Assembly (NCBI RefSeq): GCF_003367235.1 | Contig: NZ_QRGP01000001.1 | Coordinates: 1,240,001 to 1,304,000, forward strand | Length of the DNA stretch: 64,000 bases | Origin: Sphingorhabdus pulchriflava | GTDB taxonomy: Bacteria > Pseudomonadota > Alphaproteobacteria > Sphingomonadales > Sphingomonadaceae | Direction: 5' to 3' | Part shown: positions 29,128 through 37,815 of the stretch, one piece after another | How the letters are laid out: each line of letters starts with the position of its first letter | Numbering within the stretch: position 1 is the first letter of the stretch | Translations under genes and position numbers: made by a program | The notes under the pieces: generated by a model | What the model was told of the DNA's origin: nothing | What the model saw: only the letters and a program-made list of their open reading frames with translations | The model's database searches: none

Positions 29128-30420
29128 TCAATGTTCATAGGCTTTGGGCAATGCCCCTTCCTGTGGCGTGCGATAGCGATCGCGTAGCCTGTCCTGCCGG
29201 TTGCCGAGCGGCTGCTCTATGCCGTCAATCAGAACATGCGTCGGCGCGCTGGTCAGTTCGAGCGGATCGCCATCCCAAACCACGACATCCCCTGCCCTGC
29301 CTGCCTTCAGGCTGCCGAGACGGTCGCCTAAGCCAAGGATCTCGGCGGGGGCAGAGCTGATAGCAGCGAAGGCCTCATCCCAGGTCAGGCCGCTTGCGCG
29401 CGGAACGCGCTGAAGGCTGACAAGGTTTCCGGCATATTGCGTCGTGTAACGCAGCTGGTGCGAATCCCGGTCGTTGATCATGCCAATCGCCACCTTGACG
29501 CCAGCATCTTTCATACGACCGATGTTGGACTGGGTGGCTCCCAGCATTTCAAATGTCGCAGGCAGATCGTTGAGCGCCGAAGCGATCACCGGCACGCCAG
29601 CCTGGGCAAGCTGCGAAGCCACCCGCCAGCCTTCGCTGGCACCAACGAAGACCATCTTAATCGCCGGAAATTCCCGTTTGAGCTCAAGCAGGCGAAGAAT
29701 ATCGTTCGCCCCCTCGACATGGATCAGCAAACGTTGTTCGCCGCGGAGGACCGCTTGCAAAACACGGGCGTCTTCCTTCTTCAGCAGGTCGTCGTCAAAC
29801 GCATCGGCACCCGCAGCATGGTCTTGTGCTTCGCGCAACATTGCACGGAAGTGAAGGTGATTGCCCGAGCGGCTGCCGCCGGAAGCCTCTGCCCCAGCCT
29901 CACCAAATTCGACAAACTGGAAGGCGCGCGCTCGTGTAACCGGATCGGTATCGGCACCAAGATCAGCAATCGCGCCCTGTCCCGCAAATATCCGGTCGCC
30001 TCCCTCGGGGGCGACCACTGCGCGGGTCACCCCGGCGCTGCGGTTGACGGCGATGGGGGAACGGAACGGATCGATTGCAGGTGCAACATCGATGGCAGCC
30101 GAAAAGCCGCTCCTTCCGCCGCCCTTGTCGTTCGTGCCGTTGACTGCATCAACCTCTGAAAGGCCAAGGCGGCTGAACCCGGCAAAAACGCCCGGCGTCA
30201 CCCATTTACCCGTTGCGTCGATAGTGCGCGCACCAGCGGGAACGGCTACACCCTTGCCCGCGGCAACGATGGTTCCATCGCGGACGATGACAGTTCCGCC
30301 ATCCATCGGGGCAGAGCCATCACCGACGACAAGCTTGCCACCGGTAATGGCGATGGTTTCAGCTACCGCCGGTGCAGTAAGTGAAGCAAGGGCAGCTGCG
30401 GCTAGAAGAAGATGCTTCAT
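29128..30420 (-). CDS. Secreted amidohydrolase-like protein lacking the HxH metal motif
   Basis: 430 residues with a signal peptide (LLLAAAALASLTAPAVAET). The amidohydrolase frame is clear (GGKLVVGDGSAP, ATGKWVTPGVFAGFSRLG, SLKAGRAGDVVVWDGDPL). The metal motif that follows 'TPG' in active members (DxHxH) is replaced by FAGFSRLG, and few other candidate ligand histidines remain. It may be a non-catalytic partner of the next amidohydrolase, with which it overlaps (ATGA). Confidence 0.8.
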   Translation of the reverse strand: MKHLLLAAAALASLTAPAVAETIAITGGKLVVGDGSAPMDGGTVIVRDGTIVAAGKGVAVPAGARTIDATGKWVTPGVFAGFSRLGLSEVDAVNGTNDKGGGRSGFSAAIDVAPAIDPFRSPIAVNRSAGVTRAVVAPEGGDRIFAGQGAIADLGADTDPVTRARAFQFVEFGEAGAEASGGSRSGNHLHFRAMLREAQDHAAGADAFDDDLLKKEDARVLQAVLRGEQRLLIHVEGANDILRLLELKREFPAIKMVFVGASEGWRVASQLAQAGVPVIASALNDLPATFEMLGATQSNIGRMKDAGVKVAIGMINDRDSHQLRYTTQYAGNLVSLQRVPRASGLTWDEAFAAISSAPAEILGLGDRLGSLKAGRAGDVVVWDGDPLELTSAPTHVLIDGIEQPLGNRQDRLRDRYRTPQEGALPKAYEH

Positions 30421-31820
30421 TTCACATCTCCTTCGCCAGGCTGGCCAAGCTCAAAGTCGCTCACCGGCCTGCGCTTTGCATCGCTGGCATCGAACAGCAG
30501 CGCTCCATCGACCCACACTTTGTCTGGCCGCGAATAGACCGACAATGGGTTACCGTTCCACAGCACAAGGTCAGCCATTTTGCCGGGTTTTAGGCTGCCG
30601 GTCATCTTGTCGATACCCAGCGCCTTGGCGGGATTATAGGTCAGCCAGCTGATCGCTGTCGCATCCGAAATCTGGAAACCCATGCGGCGACCATTGGCCA
30701 GCGCCTTGGCGGCTTCCTGGTTCAGACGCTGGATCTGGTTTTCATCATCCGAATGGATGATCACGCACGCCCCGGCATTTTGCAATATGCCTGCATTTTC
30801 GGGGATCGCATCATAGGCTTCCATCTTGAAGCCCCACCAGTCAGCCCAAACTGCAGAGCAAACCTCATTCTCTTTCAGCAGATCGCCAATTTTATAGGCT
30901 TCAACCGCATGGTGGAAGGTTGAAACCTTATAGCCAAATTCCTTCGCCATATCGAGGACGATGGCCATTTCGTCGGCGCGATAGCAGTGATTCTGGATCT
31001 TGATATCGCCATCCAAAACGCCCGCGAGCGTTTCCATGCCGATATCGCGGGTAAAGTCCTTCCCGCTGTCGCGCTTCTTCTTATATTCCTGCGCCTTGAT
31101 CCATGTCTGGCGATTGACCGCCAAATTGCCCATACGGGTCGAAGGCATGCGCCCTTTTGCGCCATAGACGCGCTTGGGATTTTCCCCACATGCCATTTTC
31201 AGACCATAAGGCGCACCGGGGAATTTCATTCCCTGAACGGTGCGGGCATAAACATTTTTAAGAACCACCGAACGGCCACCCATCAGGTTCGCCGATCCGG
31301 GCAGGACTTGCAGCGACGTCACGCCGCCATTGGCGAGCGCGCGGCTGAAGCCGGGATCCTGCGGCCAGACGCTATGTTCGGCCCATACTTCGGGTGTGGT
31401 CGGGGCGGTTGCTTCGTTGCCATCATCATGCGCGGCAACCGACGGCGTCGGATAATCGCCGAGGTGCGAGTGAATATCGATGATGCCGGGCGTGACATAT
31501 TTGCCCGCCCCATCAAACACAGCAATATCTGCCGGTATCGGTGTATCGGGACCACCGATCGACTGGATCTTGTCGCCCGCAAAGAACACCACGCCATTGT
31601 CGATACGCCCGCCTTCACCATCGAAAATGGTGACGTTGCGGATCGCCGTCGCCATGCCCGGATAGGGTTTGTAGGTCGACGGATAGGGATCCTTGTTGAA
31701 CTTTGCTGGCTTTTCGGCAGGAGCCGCCGCCGAAGCGCTTTTCGGCGCTTCGGTTGTGTTCGAACAGGCAATCAGGGCGAGCGGCGCGGCAAGTAGCGTA
31801 TAGCGCGAACGGGTAAGCAA
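30417..31820 (-). CDS. Lipoprotein amidohydrolase
   Basis: 467 residues. Lipobox LIAC at 17-20 predicts an N-terminal lipid anchor. Amidohydrolase signatures are intact: GKYVTPGIIDIHSHLGDYP (HxH metal ligands), FHHAVEAYK, an Asp/His-rich region (IIHSDDENQ) and TYNPAKALGIDKMTGSLKPG. Likely a periplasmic metal-dependent peptidase or amidase of the imidazolonepropionase/prolidase-like group. Its partner downstream lacks the metal motif. A POT peptide transporter lies four bases upstream, suggesting peptide or dipeptide use. Confidence 0.87.
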   Translation of the reverse strand: MLTRSRYTLLAAPLALIACSNTTEAPKSASAAAPAEKPAKFNKDPYPSTYKPYPGMATAIRNVTIFDGEGGRIDNGVVFFAGDKIQSIGGPDTPIPADIAVFDGAGKYVTPGIIDIHSHLGDYPTPSVAAHDDGNEATAPTTPEVWAEHSVWPQDPGFSRALANGGVTSLQVLPGSANLMGGRSVVLKNVYARTVQGMKFPGAPYGLKMACGENPKRVYGAKGRMPSTRMGNLAVNRQTWIKAQEYKKKRDSGKDFTRDIGMETLAGVLDGDIKIQNHCYRADEMAIVLDMAKEFGYKVSTFHHAVEAYKIGDLLKENEVCSAVWADWWGFKMEAYDAIPENAGILQNAGACVIIHSDDENQIQRLNQEAAKALANGRRMGFQISDATAISWLTYNPAKALGIDKMTGSLKPGKMADLVLWNGNPLSVYSRPDKVWVDGALLFDASDAKRRPVSDFELGQPGEGDVK

Positions 31821-31824
31821 AATA

Positions 31825-33366
31825 TCAGCTCCGCACTTCTTCGGTTGTTGTGTGATCTGCGTCCTTCAAGGTATCGAGATGCATCAGTTTCTTGATCAGC
31901 GGCGAGATGATGAGGACGGCCACGCCGACGCCGATAGCGACAAGACCGATGGTCCAGTAGACATCAAGGACAACGCCCTTCCCTGCACCTTCACCCGCAG
32001 CGGCTTCTGATCCGGTAGCTGCCGCAATCAACCCCGCAGCAAAATTGCCGGTTGCCGATGCAAAGAACCATGTGCCCATGATCAGGCTCGCCATATGCGC
32101 CGGGGCGAGCCGGTTCATCGCGCTCAACCCTACCGGCGACAAGCAAAGCTCACCGGTGGTGTGGAGCAAATAAATCAGGAAAATGAAAATGACCGGCGTT
32201 GCGTTTTCGAGACCTACTGCATCCGCACCCCATTTTAGGACAAGGAAGCCAAGTCCGAGCTGCATCAAAGCAAGGCCGAATTTGGCCGGTGCCGACGGTT
32301 CCATCCCCTTGCGGCCCAGCATCGTCCAAAGCCCGGCAAACAGCGGGGCCAACAACACGATGTAAATGGCATTGATCGACTGGAAAACCGACGCCGGCAC
32401 GCCTGCACGATCGACATAACGATCGGTGAACAGGTTCAGCGAAGAACCGGCCTGTTCGAACAGCGCCCAGAACAGGATTGACCCGATAATCAGGAACATC
32501 GCTGCAAAGATCCGGTCGCGATCCTGGCGTTCGAGCTTGGTGACCGCAGTGAACAAAACATAGAGCACCAGAACCGCACCCGCAGCGCCAAGAACGGTGC
32601 CGACAACTGCCTGATTTTGAACCATCCACCAGCACAGAACAACGGCAAGCAGCCCGACGACATAAAGCAGCCATTCAAACTTGATACCGGCAACCGGCGC
32701 GGCAAGGCGTGCCGGATCGGGCGCTTCGCCGCGCCCGAGAAGCAACGGCTTGCCCCAGATAAACACGATCAGGCCCAGCAACATACCGACGCCTGCTGCG
32801 CCGAAACCATAAGACCAGCCATAGGTTTCGCCCAGATAGCCGCAGAGCAGCGAACCGATGGCAGCGCCCAGATTGATGCCCATATAGAAAATCGTATAGG
32901 CGCCGTCGCGCCGCACGTCGGTCCGCGGATACAGCTGACCGACCATCACGGAAATATTGGCCTTCAGGAAGCCAGAGCCCACAATGATAAACGCCAGCGC
33001 CAACCAGAATATGTTGAGCGCCGAACTGCTGGTTCCGCCATCGCCTTCAAATCCCATCAGGAAGTGGCCGAAGGTCAACAACACCGCGCCAAAAAGCACG
33101 GCTTTTCGCTGGCCAAGATATCGGTCGGCGAGATACCCGCCCAAAACAGGCGTGATGTAAACCAGTGCGGTATAGGCCCCATAGATGACACCCGACTTTT
33201 CATCCGAAAACAGCCAGTGCTTGGTCAGATAGAAAATCAGCAGTGCGCGCATCCCGTAATAGGAAAAACGCTCCCACATCTCTGCAAAAAACAGGACGAA
33301 CAGCCCTTTGGGATGCCCTAAAATAGTACCGGCGGCGTCACCGTCTTGTTCATATGTGGTTGCCAT
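31825..33366 (-). CDS. POT family peptide transporter
   Basis: 513 residues from the ATG at 33366; the open frame extends 50 codons further but without a good start. 12-14 membrane helices. The N-terminal ExxERFxYYG motif (EMWERFSYYGMRALL) and GGYLADRYLGQRKAVLFGA are diagnostic for the proton-dependent oligopeptide transporter family. Takes up di- and tripeptides with protons. Co-directional with two periplasmic amidohydrolases, which suggests a peptide hydrolysis and uptake unit. Confidence 0.92.
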   Translation of the reverse strand: MATTYEQDGDAAGTILGHPKGLFVLFFAEMWERFSYYGMRALLIFYLTKHWLFSDEKSGVIYGAYTALVYITPVLGGYLADRYLGQRKAVLFGAVLLTFGHFLMGFEGDGGTSSSALNIFWLALAFIIVGSGFLKANISVMVGQLYPRTDVRRDGAYTIFYMGINLGAAIGSLLCGYLGETYGWSYGFGAAGVGMLLGLIVFIWGKPLLLGRGEAPDPARLAAPVAGIKFEWLLYVVGLLAVVLCWWMVQNQAVVGTVLGAAGAVLVLYVLFTAVTKLERQDRDRIFAAMFLIIGSILFWALFEQAGSSLNLFTDRYVDRAGVPASVFQSINAIYIVLLAPLFAGLWTMLGRKGMEPSAPAKFGLALMQLGLGFLVLKWGADAVGLENATPVIFIFLIYLLHTTGELCLSPVGLSAMNRLAPAHMASLIMGTWFFASATGNFAAGLIAAATGSEAAAGEGAGKGVVLDVYWTIGLVAIGVGVAVLIISPLIKKLMHLDTLKDADHTTTEEVRS

Positions 33367-33508
33367 TGGGTGAAACCCTTCCCTCTGATCTTGTTTTATT
33401 CCATACGCCCCTCCCCGGGGGCCATTGGGCAGGCAACCTAACGGAAAAATTGCGCCTGTGAAGAATTTTGTTGCGCTTGTTACCGCTTTTCGGTGAACGG
33501 AGGGAGCA

Positions 33509-34078
33509 ATGCTCAATGACCTCTCCTCGCTGCCGACCTACCTCGCTTCACGACGTTCGGGCAAACCCCGCGACATGATTGTCCCCGGCCCTGACGCCGC
33601 ACAGCTTGGCGTGATTTTGCAGATTGCGATACGGACACCGGACCACGGGAAGCTTTTTCCTTGGCGTTTTGTCGTGATTGAGGATCGGGATGCTTTTGCA
33701 GCCCTGCTTCATAAGGCTTTTGTGTCGGCCAACCCAGAAGCACGGCCCGCTCAGATCGAAGCTGCCATAGCGCCCGCCCATTTTGCGCCGACATTGGTAT
33801 TGTTGCTATACGCCCCGCAGGAAAGCCCGAAAATACCGCTGTGGGAACAGCAATTGAGCGTCGGCGCGGTTGGCATGAACCTGCTCCACGCGGCGCATGC
33901 CCATGGATTTGTTGCGAGCTGGATTACCGGCTGGACCAGCTATGACCCGACTGTCCGCGACGTCATATGTGAAGGTGAGGAGCAGATTGCCGGGCTATTC
34001 TACATCGGCACTGCTAGCCAGCCACTCGAAGAACGCCCTCGACCAGAGCCCCAAAACATCATTCGTCATTGGCCCTAA
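33509..34078 (+). CDS. Nitroreductase family protein (YdjA-like)
   Basis: 189 residues, the short length of YdjA-type nitroreductases. RRSGKPRDM at the start, IRTPDHGKLFPWRFVVI and the C-terminal GLFYIGTA match the family that binds FMN. Uses NAD(P)H to reduce nitro compounds or quinones; substrate unknown. The ATG has GGAGGGAGCA upstream. Divergent from the POT gene. Confidence 0.88.
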   Translation: MLNDLSSLPTYLASRRSGKPRDMIVPGPDAAQLGVILQIAIRTPDHGKLFPWRFVVIEDRDAFAALLHKAFVSANPEARPAQIEAAIAPAHFAPTLVLLLYAPQESPKIPLWEQQLSVGAVGMNLLHAAHAHGFVASWITGWTSYDPTVRDVICEGEEQIAGLFYIGTASQPLEERPRPEPQNIIRHWP

Positions 34079-34142
34079 GTTGCAAATTTAATCGAAAGGT
34101 TAAACTTGACGCGCCCTACTGTGTTATGGCAGTAAGGTGGTC

Positions 34143-34484
34143 ATGAAAACCGAGAGCAAGCCCGTCTATCTGAAACTCCGCGATGAAATCGCAGCAGCCA
34201 TACTCGACGGCCGCTTTTCAGAAGGCGATCTGCTTCCGTCGGTTCGCGCCTTTGCCGCACAACAGGGCGCAAATCCGCTGACAGTGGCCAAGGCTTATCA
34301 GCTATTTCAGGATAGCGGCCTGGTCGATGTGAAGCGTGGTGTGGGCCTTTTTGTTGCACATGGCGCGGTAGACCGGTTGCGCAAGACCGAACGCGACCAT
34401 TTCATCAAAAATGTTTGGCCCGATGTCCGCGACCAAATGCGGCGCGCCGGCATTGCCCCTGGCGAATTGCTCGAACAGGTTTAA
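34143..34484 (+). CDS. GntR family transcriptional regulator (YtrA-type)
   Basis: 113 residues from ATG 34143, with AGGTGG six bases before it (a GTG two codons earlier overlaps that site). A winged helix (KPVYLKLRDEIAAAILDG, then FSEGDLLPSVRAFA, NPLTVAKAYQLFQDSGLV) is followed by a short C-terminal helix, as in the YtrA subfamily, which usually controls transporter genes. The target is not evident. Its stop overlaps the stop of the convergent TPR gene within TTAA. Confidence 0.87.
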   Translation: MKTESKPVYLKLRDEIAAAILDGRFSEGDLLPSVRAFAAQQGANPLTVAKAYQLFQDSGLVDVKRGVGLFVAHGAVDRLRKTERDHFIKNVWPDVRDQMRRAGIAPGELLEQV

Positions 34485-36448
34485 CCAGAGGCTGCAAAAG
34501 CCTGCAAATAATCGCGGCGCACAGCTTTGTCAGCCGGGGCAAGCTTGTTGGCCTTGCGTAACAAATCTCTGGCATCCTTGGGCCGCACTTTCGCGGCCAC
34601 GAGGGTCTGTCCATAAATATGCGTCGCCATGAAGTTCGCGGGGTCAGCGTAATAGGCAAGCTGCGCTGCATATATCGCTTCCTTATGCCGCCCCACTGCC
34701 GATAGCGCGCGGGCAATGTTTGCATTTAGCGCGATATCGTTGGGACCGGTCGCTTGGCGAAGCCGATACAGCCATGGCAGCGCCTCATTCCACTCCCGCC
34801 GATCGAGCAAATCATATGCCCAAAGCCGCATGGCGACCGGATCATTGGGATTATATCCGATATAAGCCTGCAGTGCCGCCGTTGCTGCCTCTGTATTCCC
34901 AGCCCGGCGATGCGCCGCGACAATTCGCGGCAAAACGTCTGCCGTAAATTTGACCGAACGTGCCTTTTCATAGGCCATGGCTGCCGCAGCATGGTTGCCG
35001 GCCAGCGTTTCGACATCACCGACAAGCAATTGCGCCTCAGCCACGCCTTCATTGCCGGCGAGCAACTGCCCTGCACGCTGGCGTGCTTCAGCAACCCGTC
35101 CCTCTTGCAGCAACAATCGGATATACGGAATGACCTTGGCGGCAGCGCCAGGATTGCGCGCGGCATCGTCGACAATCGCCGCGGTTTGCGATGCCGAGGG
35201 CAGCGGGCCATTTACGCGCAGGTTCAAAAACATGCCGTAATCCAGCTTTGCCGCTGCGGGTCCGCGTTCCCCGAGTGCCTCCTGAATGCGGGCGGCCAGA
35301 CGGACTGAATAATTGTCGGCATCGGGCCGGTTGGCCAATGGTGATATCACCGACCAAGCAGCAAGATGGTCGCCCGAACGATGCAGCGCCCGCGCCAATG
35401 CAAGTCGAACCGTGGCATTGTCCGGTTGCGCTTCAAGCAGCGGGCCCAATCTATCCACCGCCTTGTTAAAATTTCCGAGCTCATAATCGCACACAGCCAT
35501 CAGCAATTGTGGCGCTGGCAGGACGGCGAACGGACCGCCCATTTTGTCAGCCAGATTGCGCGCCAACGCATAATTGCCAGCCCGGGCGGCAATAACCGAC
35601 TGCATGTAAAAGGCGCGCGCATTTTTGGTATCAAGCGTCAATATTTTCCGCGCCTGCGCCAACATATCTTGGTAACGACCCGCTTCGCCCAAGGTTACGC
35701 CATATTCTTCCAGCAGTGGAACATCATTAGGGTCAATCTGAAGCCCGCGCTCAAACCAGGGCAAGGCTGCCAGCATCCCAAATTGCGATCGCATCATACG
35801 CCCGCGTAGTTCGAGCGCGCGGATATTGGCAGGGTCAAGCTCTACTGCCCGGTCCAGCGCTTGAATAGCACCACCCTGATTGGAAATAACGATGCGCAGT
35901 CGACCAATTTCGGTCCAAAGCTGGCTGTCATTGGGTGCCAGCGCAAGCCCTTCATCAAAGCTTGTGCTCGCAGCATCGGTATCCCCACGTGCTATCTGCA
36001 CCCGTCCCAATATGCGATACGCATAGGGCAGATGCTCGCGCGCGATTGGCGAACGGGTCAGCATCTCTTCAGCTTGCTCAGGGTCGCCGGTTAGCCATAA
36101 AGCATGCGCTTTAAGATGGGTGATTTGCTCGCTATCAACCCCCAGAGCTTCGGCGCGCTGCAGTTCCGCTTTTGCAGTTACCCCGTCGAACAGCTGTAAC
36201 GCGACTTCGGCAAGGCGGATGTGAGCATCTGCCCAGCGCGGATCGGCGGCCGTGGCATTCAGCAGTTCGACACGAGCCGACCGCCAGTTCTTTTGTGCGA
36301 TATAGGCCTCCGCGCTTTCCAAAGCGGCGCGTGCCTTGTCGTTACCATTTCGCTCGGCAGTCACCGCAACCGATGCTGTCGAAAGCAAAGCAAGCACCAA
36401 CACCGTCCGCACTATTGCAGAAAATGGTTGGTGCTGTTTGCGGGTCAT
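34481..36448 (-). CDS. TPR-repeat exported protein of the PEP-CTERM/EPS locus
   Basis: 655 residues with a signal peptide (about 9-30) and tetratricopeptide repeats through the remainder (e.g. ARVELLNATAADPRWADAHI, LDRAVELDPANIRALELRG). It resembles the TPR protein (PrsT-like) of exosortase/PEP-CTERM loci but lacks a lipobox. Probably a periplasmic scaffold for exopolysaccharide export. The ATG overlaps the prsR stop (TGATG), so it is co-expressed with prsR and prsK. Confidence 0.75.
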   Translation of the reverse strand: MTRKQHQPFSAIVRTVLVLALLSTASVAVTAERNGNDKARAALESAEAYIAQKNWRSARVELLNATAADPRWADAHIRLAEVALQLFDGVTAKAELQRAEALGVDSEQITHLKAHALWLTGDPEQAEEMLTRSPIAREHLPYAYRILGRVQIARGDTDAASTSFDEGLALAPNDSQLWTEIGRLRIVISNQGGAIQALDRAVELDPANIRALELRGRMMRSQFGMLAALPWFERGLQIDPNDVPLLEEYGVTLGEAGRYQDMLAQARKILTLDTKNARAFYMQSVIAARAGNYALARNLADKMGGPFAVLPAPQLLMAVCDYELGNFNKAVDRLGPLLEAQPDNATVRLALARALHRSGDHLAAWSVISPLANRPDADNYSVRLAARIQEALGERGPAAAKLDYGMFLNLRVNGPLPSASQTAAIVDDAARNPGAAAKVIPYIRLLLQEGRVAEARQRAGQLLAGNEGVAEAQLLVGDVETLAGNHAAAAMAYEKARSVKFTADVLPRIVAAHRRAGNTEAATAALQAYIGYNPNDPVAMRLWAYDLLDRREWNEALPWLYRLRQATGPNDIALNANIARALSAVGRHKEAIYAAQLAYYADPANFMATHIYGQTLVAAKVRPKDARDLLRKANKLAPADKAVRRDYLQAFAASG

Positions 36449-37815
36449 CAGACATGCATCTCATATTGCTTCAGCAAATCATAGAGTGTCGGGCGACTGA
36501 TACCCAGAAGCTTGGCTGCGTTCGAGATATTGCCCTCGGTTCGTGCGATGGCACGACCAATGGCTTTGCGATCTGCGGCTTCGCGCGCGGCTTTCAGATT
36601 CAGCAACCGGTCTTCATCGTCGACGATATCAAATTGCAGGTCATCGACCGTGACAAATTTGGTTTCGGCCATGATAACCGCACGCTTCACGCGGTTTTCC
36701 AATTCCCGCACATTGCCCGGCCAATCCCACTGATCGATGGCGGTCAGCGCGCTTGCGGCAAACCCCTTGATGGCCGGATTCATCTCGCGCGCAAAACGGC
36801 TGAGGAAATGCTTCGCCAACAGAACCGCATCGCCATTACGTTCGGAAAGCCGCGGGATATGCACCGGCACCTCCGCCAGGCGATAGTAAAGATCATCGCG
36901 GAAGGTCTTGTCGGTAATCATCTGGTTGAGGTCACGGTGGGTCGCGCTGACAATGCGAACATCAACGGGTATCGTCTTGCGTCCGCCGATCCGCTCAATC
37001 ACGCGCTCCTGGATGAAGCGTAGCAATTTGACCTGCAATGCCAACGGAATATCCCCAACCTCATCAAGGAACAGCGTTCCCCCATTGGCCAGCTCGATCT
37101 TGCCTTCGGTCATTTTCACCGCGCCGGTAAAGGCGCCTTTTTCGTGCCCGAAGAGCTCGGATTCCAGAAGATTTTCGGGGATTGCGCCGCAATTGATAGC
37201 GACAAAGGGTTTACCCTTGCGATCGCTTGCATCATGCAGCCCGCGCGCCAACAACTCCTTGCCGGTCCCGCTCGCGCCCAGCAGCATCACCGACACATTG
37301 GTGTTGGCAACCCTCTCTATCGTACGCGCAGCTTTCAGCATTTCCGGGGCCCCCGTAATCATGGTCCCGAAAAGCATTTCTCCGGAACTGTCCGGGGCCT
37401 GCGCCTTTTGGTTTTGCTGCTCCAGTTCGCGCACGTGAAAGGCGCGTTTGACGATCAGATGCAATTCATCAATATCGACCGGCTTTTGGTAAAAATCCCA
37501 TGCGCCAGCAGAAATTGCCTGCAGTGCACTTTCCTTCGCATTGTGGCCAGATGCAACGATCACTTTGGTATCGGGTTTGACGAGCAGTATTTCTTCCAGC
37601 ACCGCAAAGCCTTCGCTCACACCATCGGGATCAGGCGGCAGTCCAAGATCAAGGGTAACAACATCAGGCTCTTCCGAACGCAGAATGGCGATGGCTTCCG
37701 ATCGGTTCGCGGCACAGAAAACTTCGAAATCCTCATAAGACCATTTCAGCTGGCGTTGCAGCCCAAGGTCATCCTCAACAATCAGCAATTTCTTTTTTAG
37801 CTGTTCCATAGTCAT
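36448..37815 (-). CDS. prsR: PEP-CTERM-box response regulator PrsR (NtrC family)
   Basis: 455 residues. Receiver with phospho-Asp56 (TLDLGLPP), AAA+ domain with Walker A GASGTGKE, canonical GAFTGA, Walker B LFLDEVGD, and a Fis-like HTH ([20 protein letters not shown]). Matches the PrsR family that activates sigma-54 promoters in front of PEP-CTERM/exopolysaccharide genes. Start overlaps the prsK stop (ATGA). No sigma-54 target site was identified in the window. Confidence 0.92.
   Translation of the reverse strand: MTMEQLKKKLLIVEDDLGLQRQLKWSYEDFEVFCAANRSEAIAILRSEEPDVVTLDLGLPPDPDGVSEGFAVLEEILLVKPDTKVIVASGHNAKESALQAISAGAWDFYQKPVDIDELHLIVKRAFHVRELEQQNQKAQAPDSSGEMLFGTMITGAPEMLKAARTIERVANTNVSVMLLGASGTGKELLARGLHDASDRKGKPFVAINCGAIPENLLESELFGHEKGAFTGAVKMTEGKIELANGGTLFLDEVGDIPLALQVKLLRFIQERVIERIGGRKTIPVDVRIVSATHRDLNQMITDKTFRDDLYYRLAEVPVHIPRLSERNGDAVLLAKHFLSRFAREMNPAIKGFAASALTAIDQWDWPGNVRELENRVKRAVIMAETKFVTVDDLQFDIVDDEDRLLNLKAAREAADRKAIGRAIARTEGNISNAAKLLGISRPTLYDLLKQYEMHV

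Noticed and set aside
29437-30652. Two long plus-strand frames (240 and 263 codons)
   Set aside because: Antisense to the amidohydrolase genes; sequence looks like reverse-frame translation.
34079-34142. Sigma-70 promoter before the GntR gene
   Set aside because: TTGACG is present, but no -10 box at 16-18 bases.
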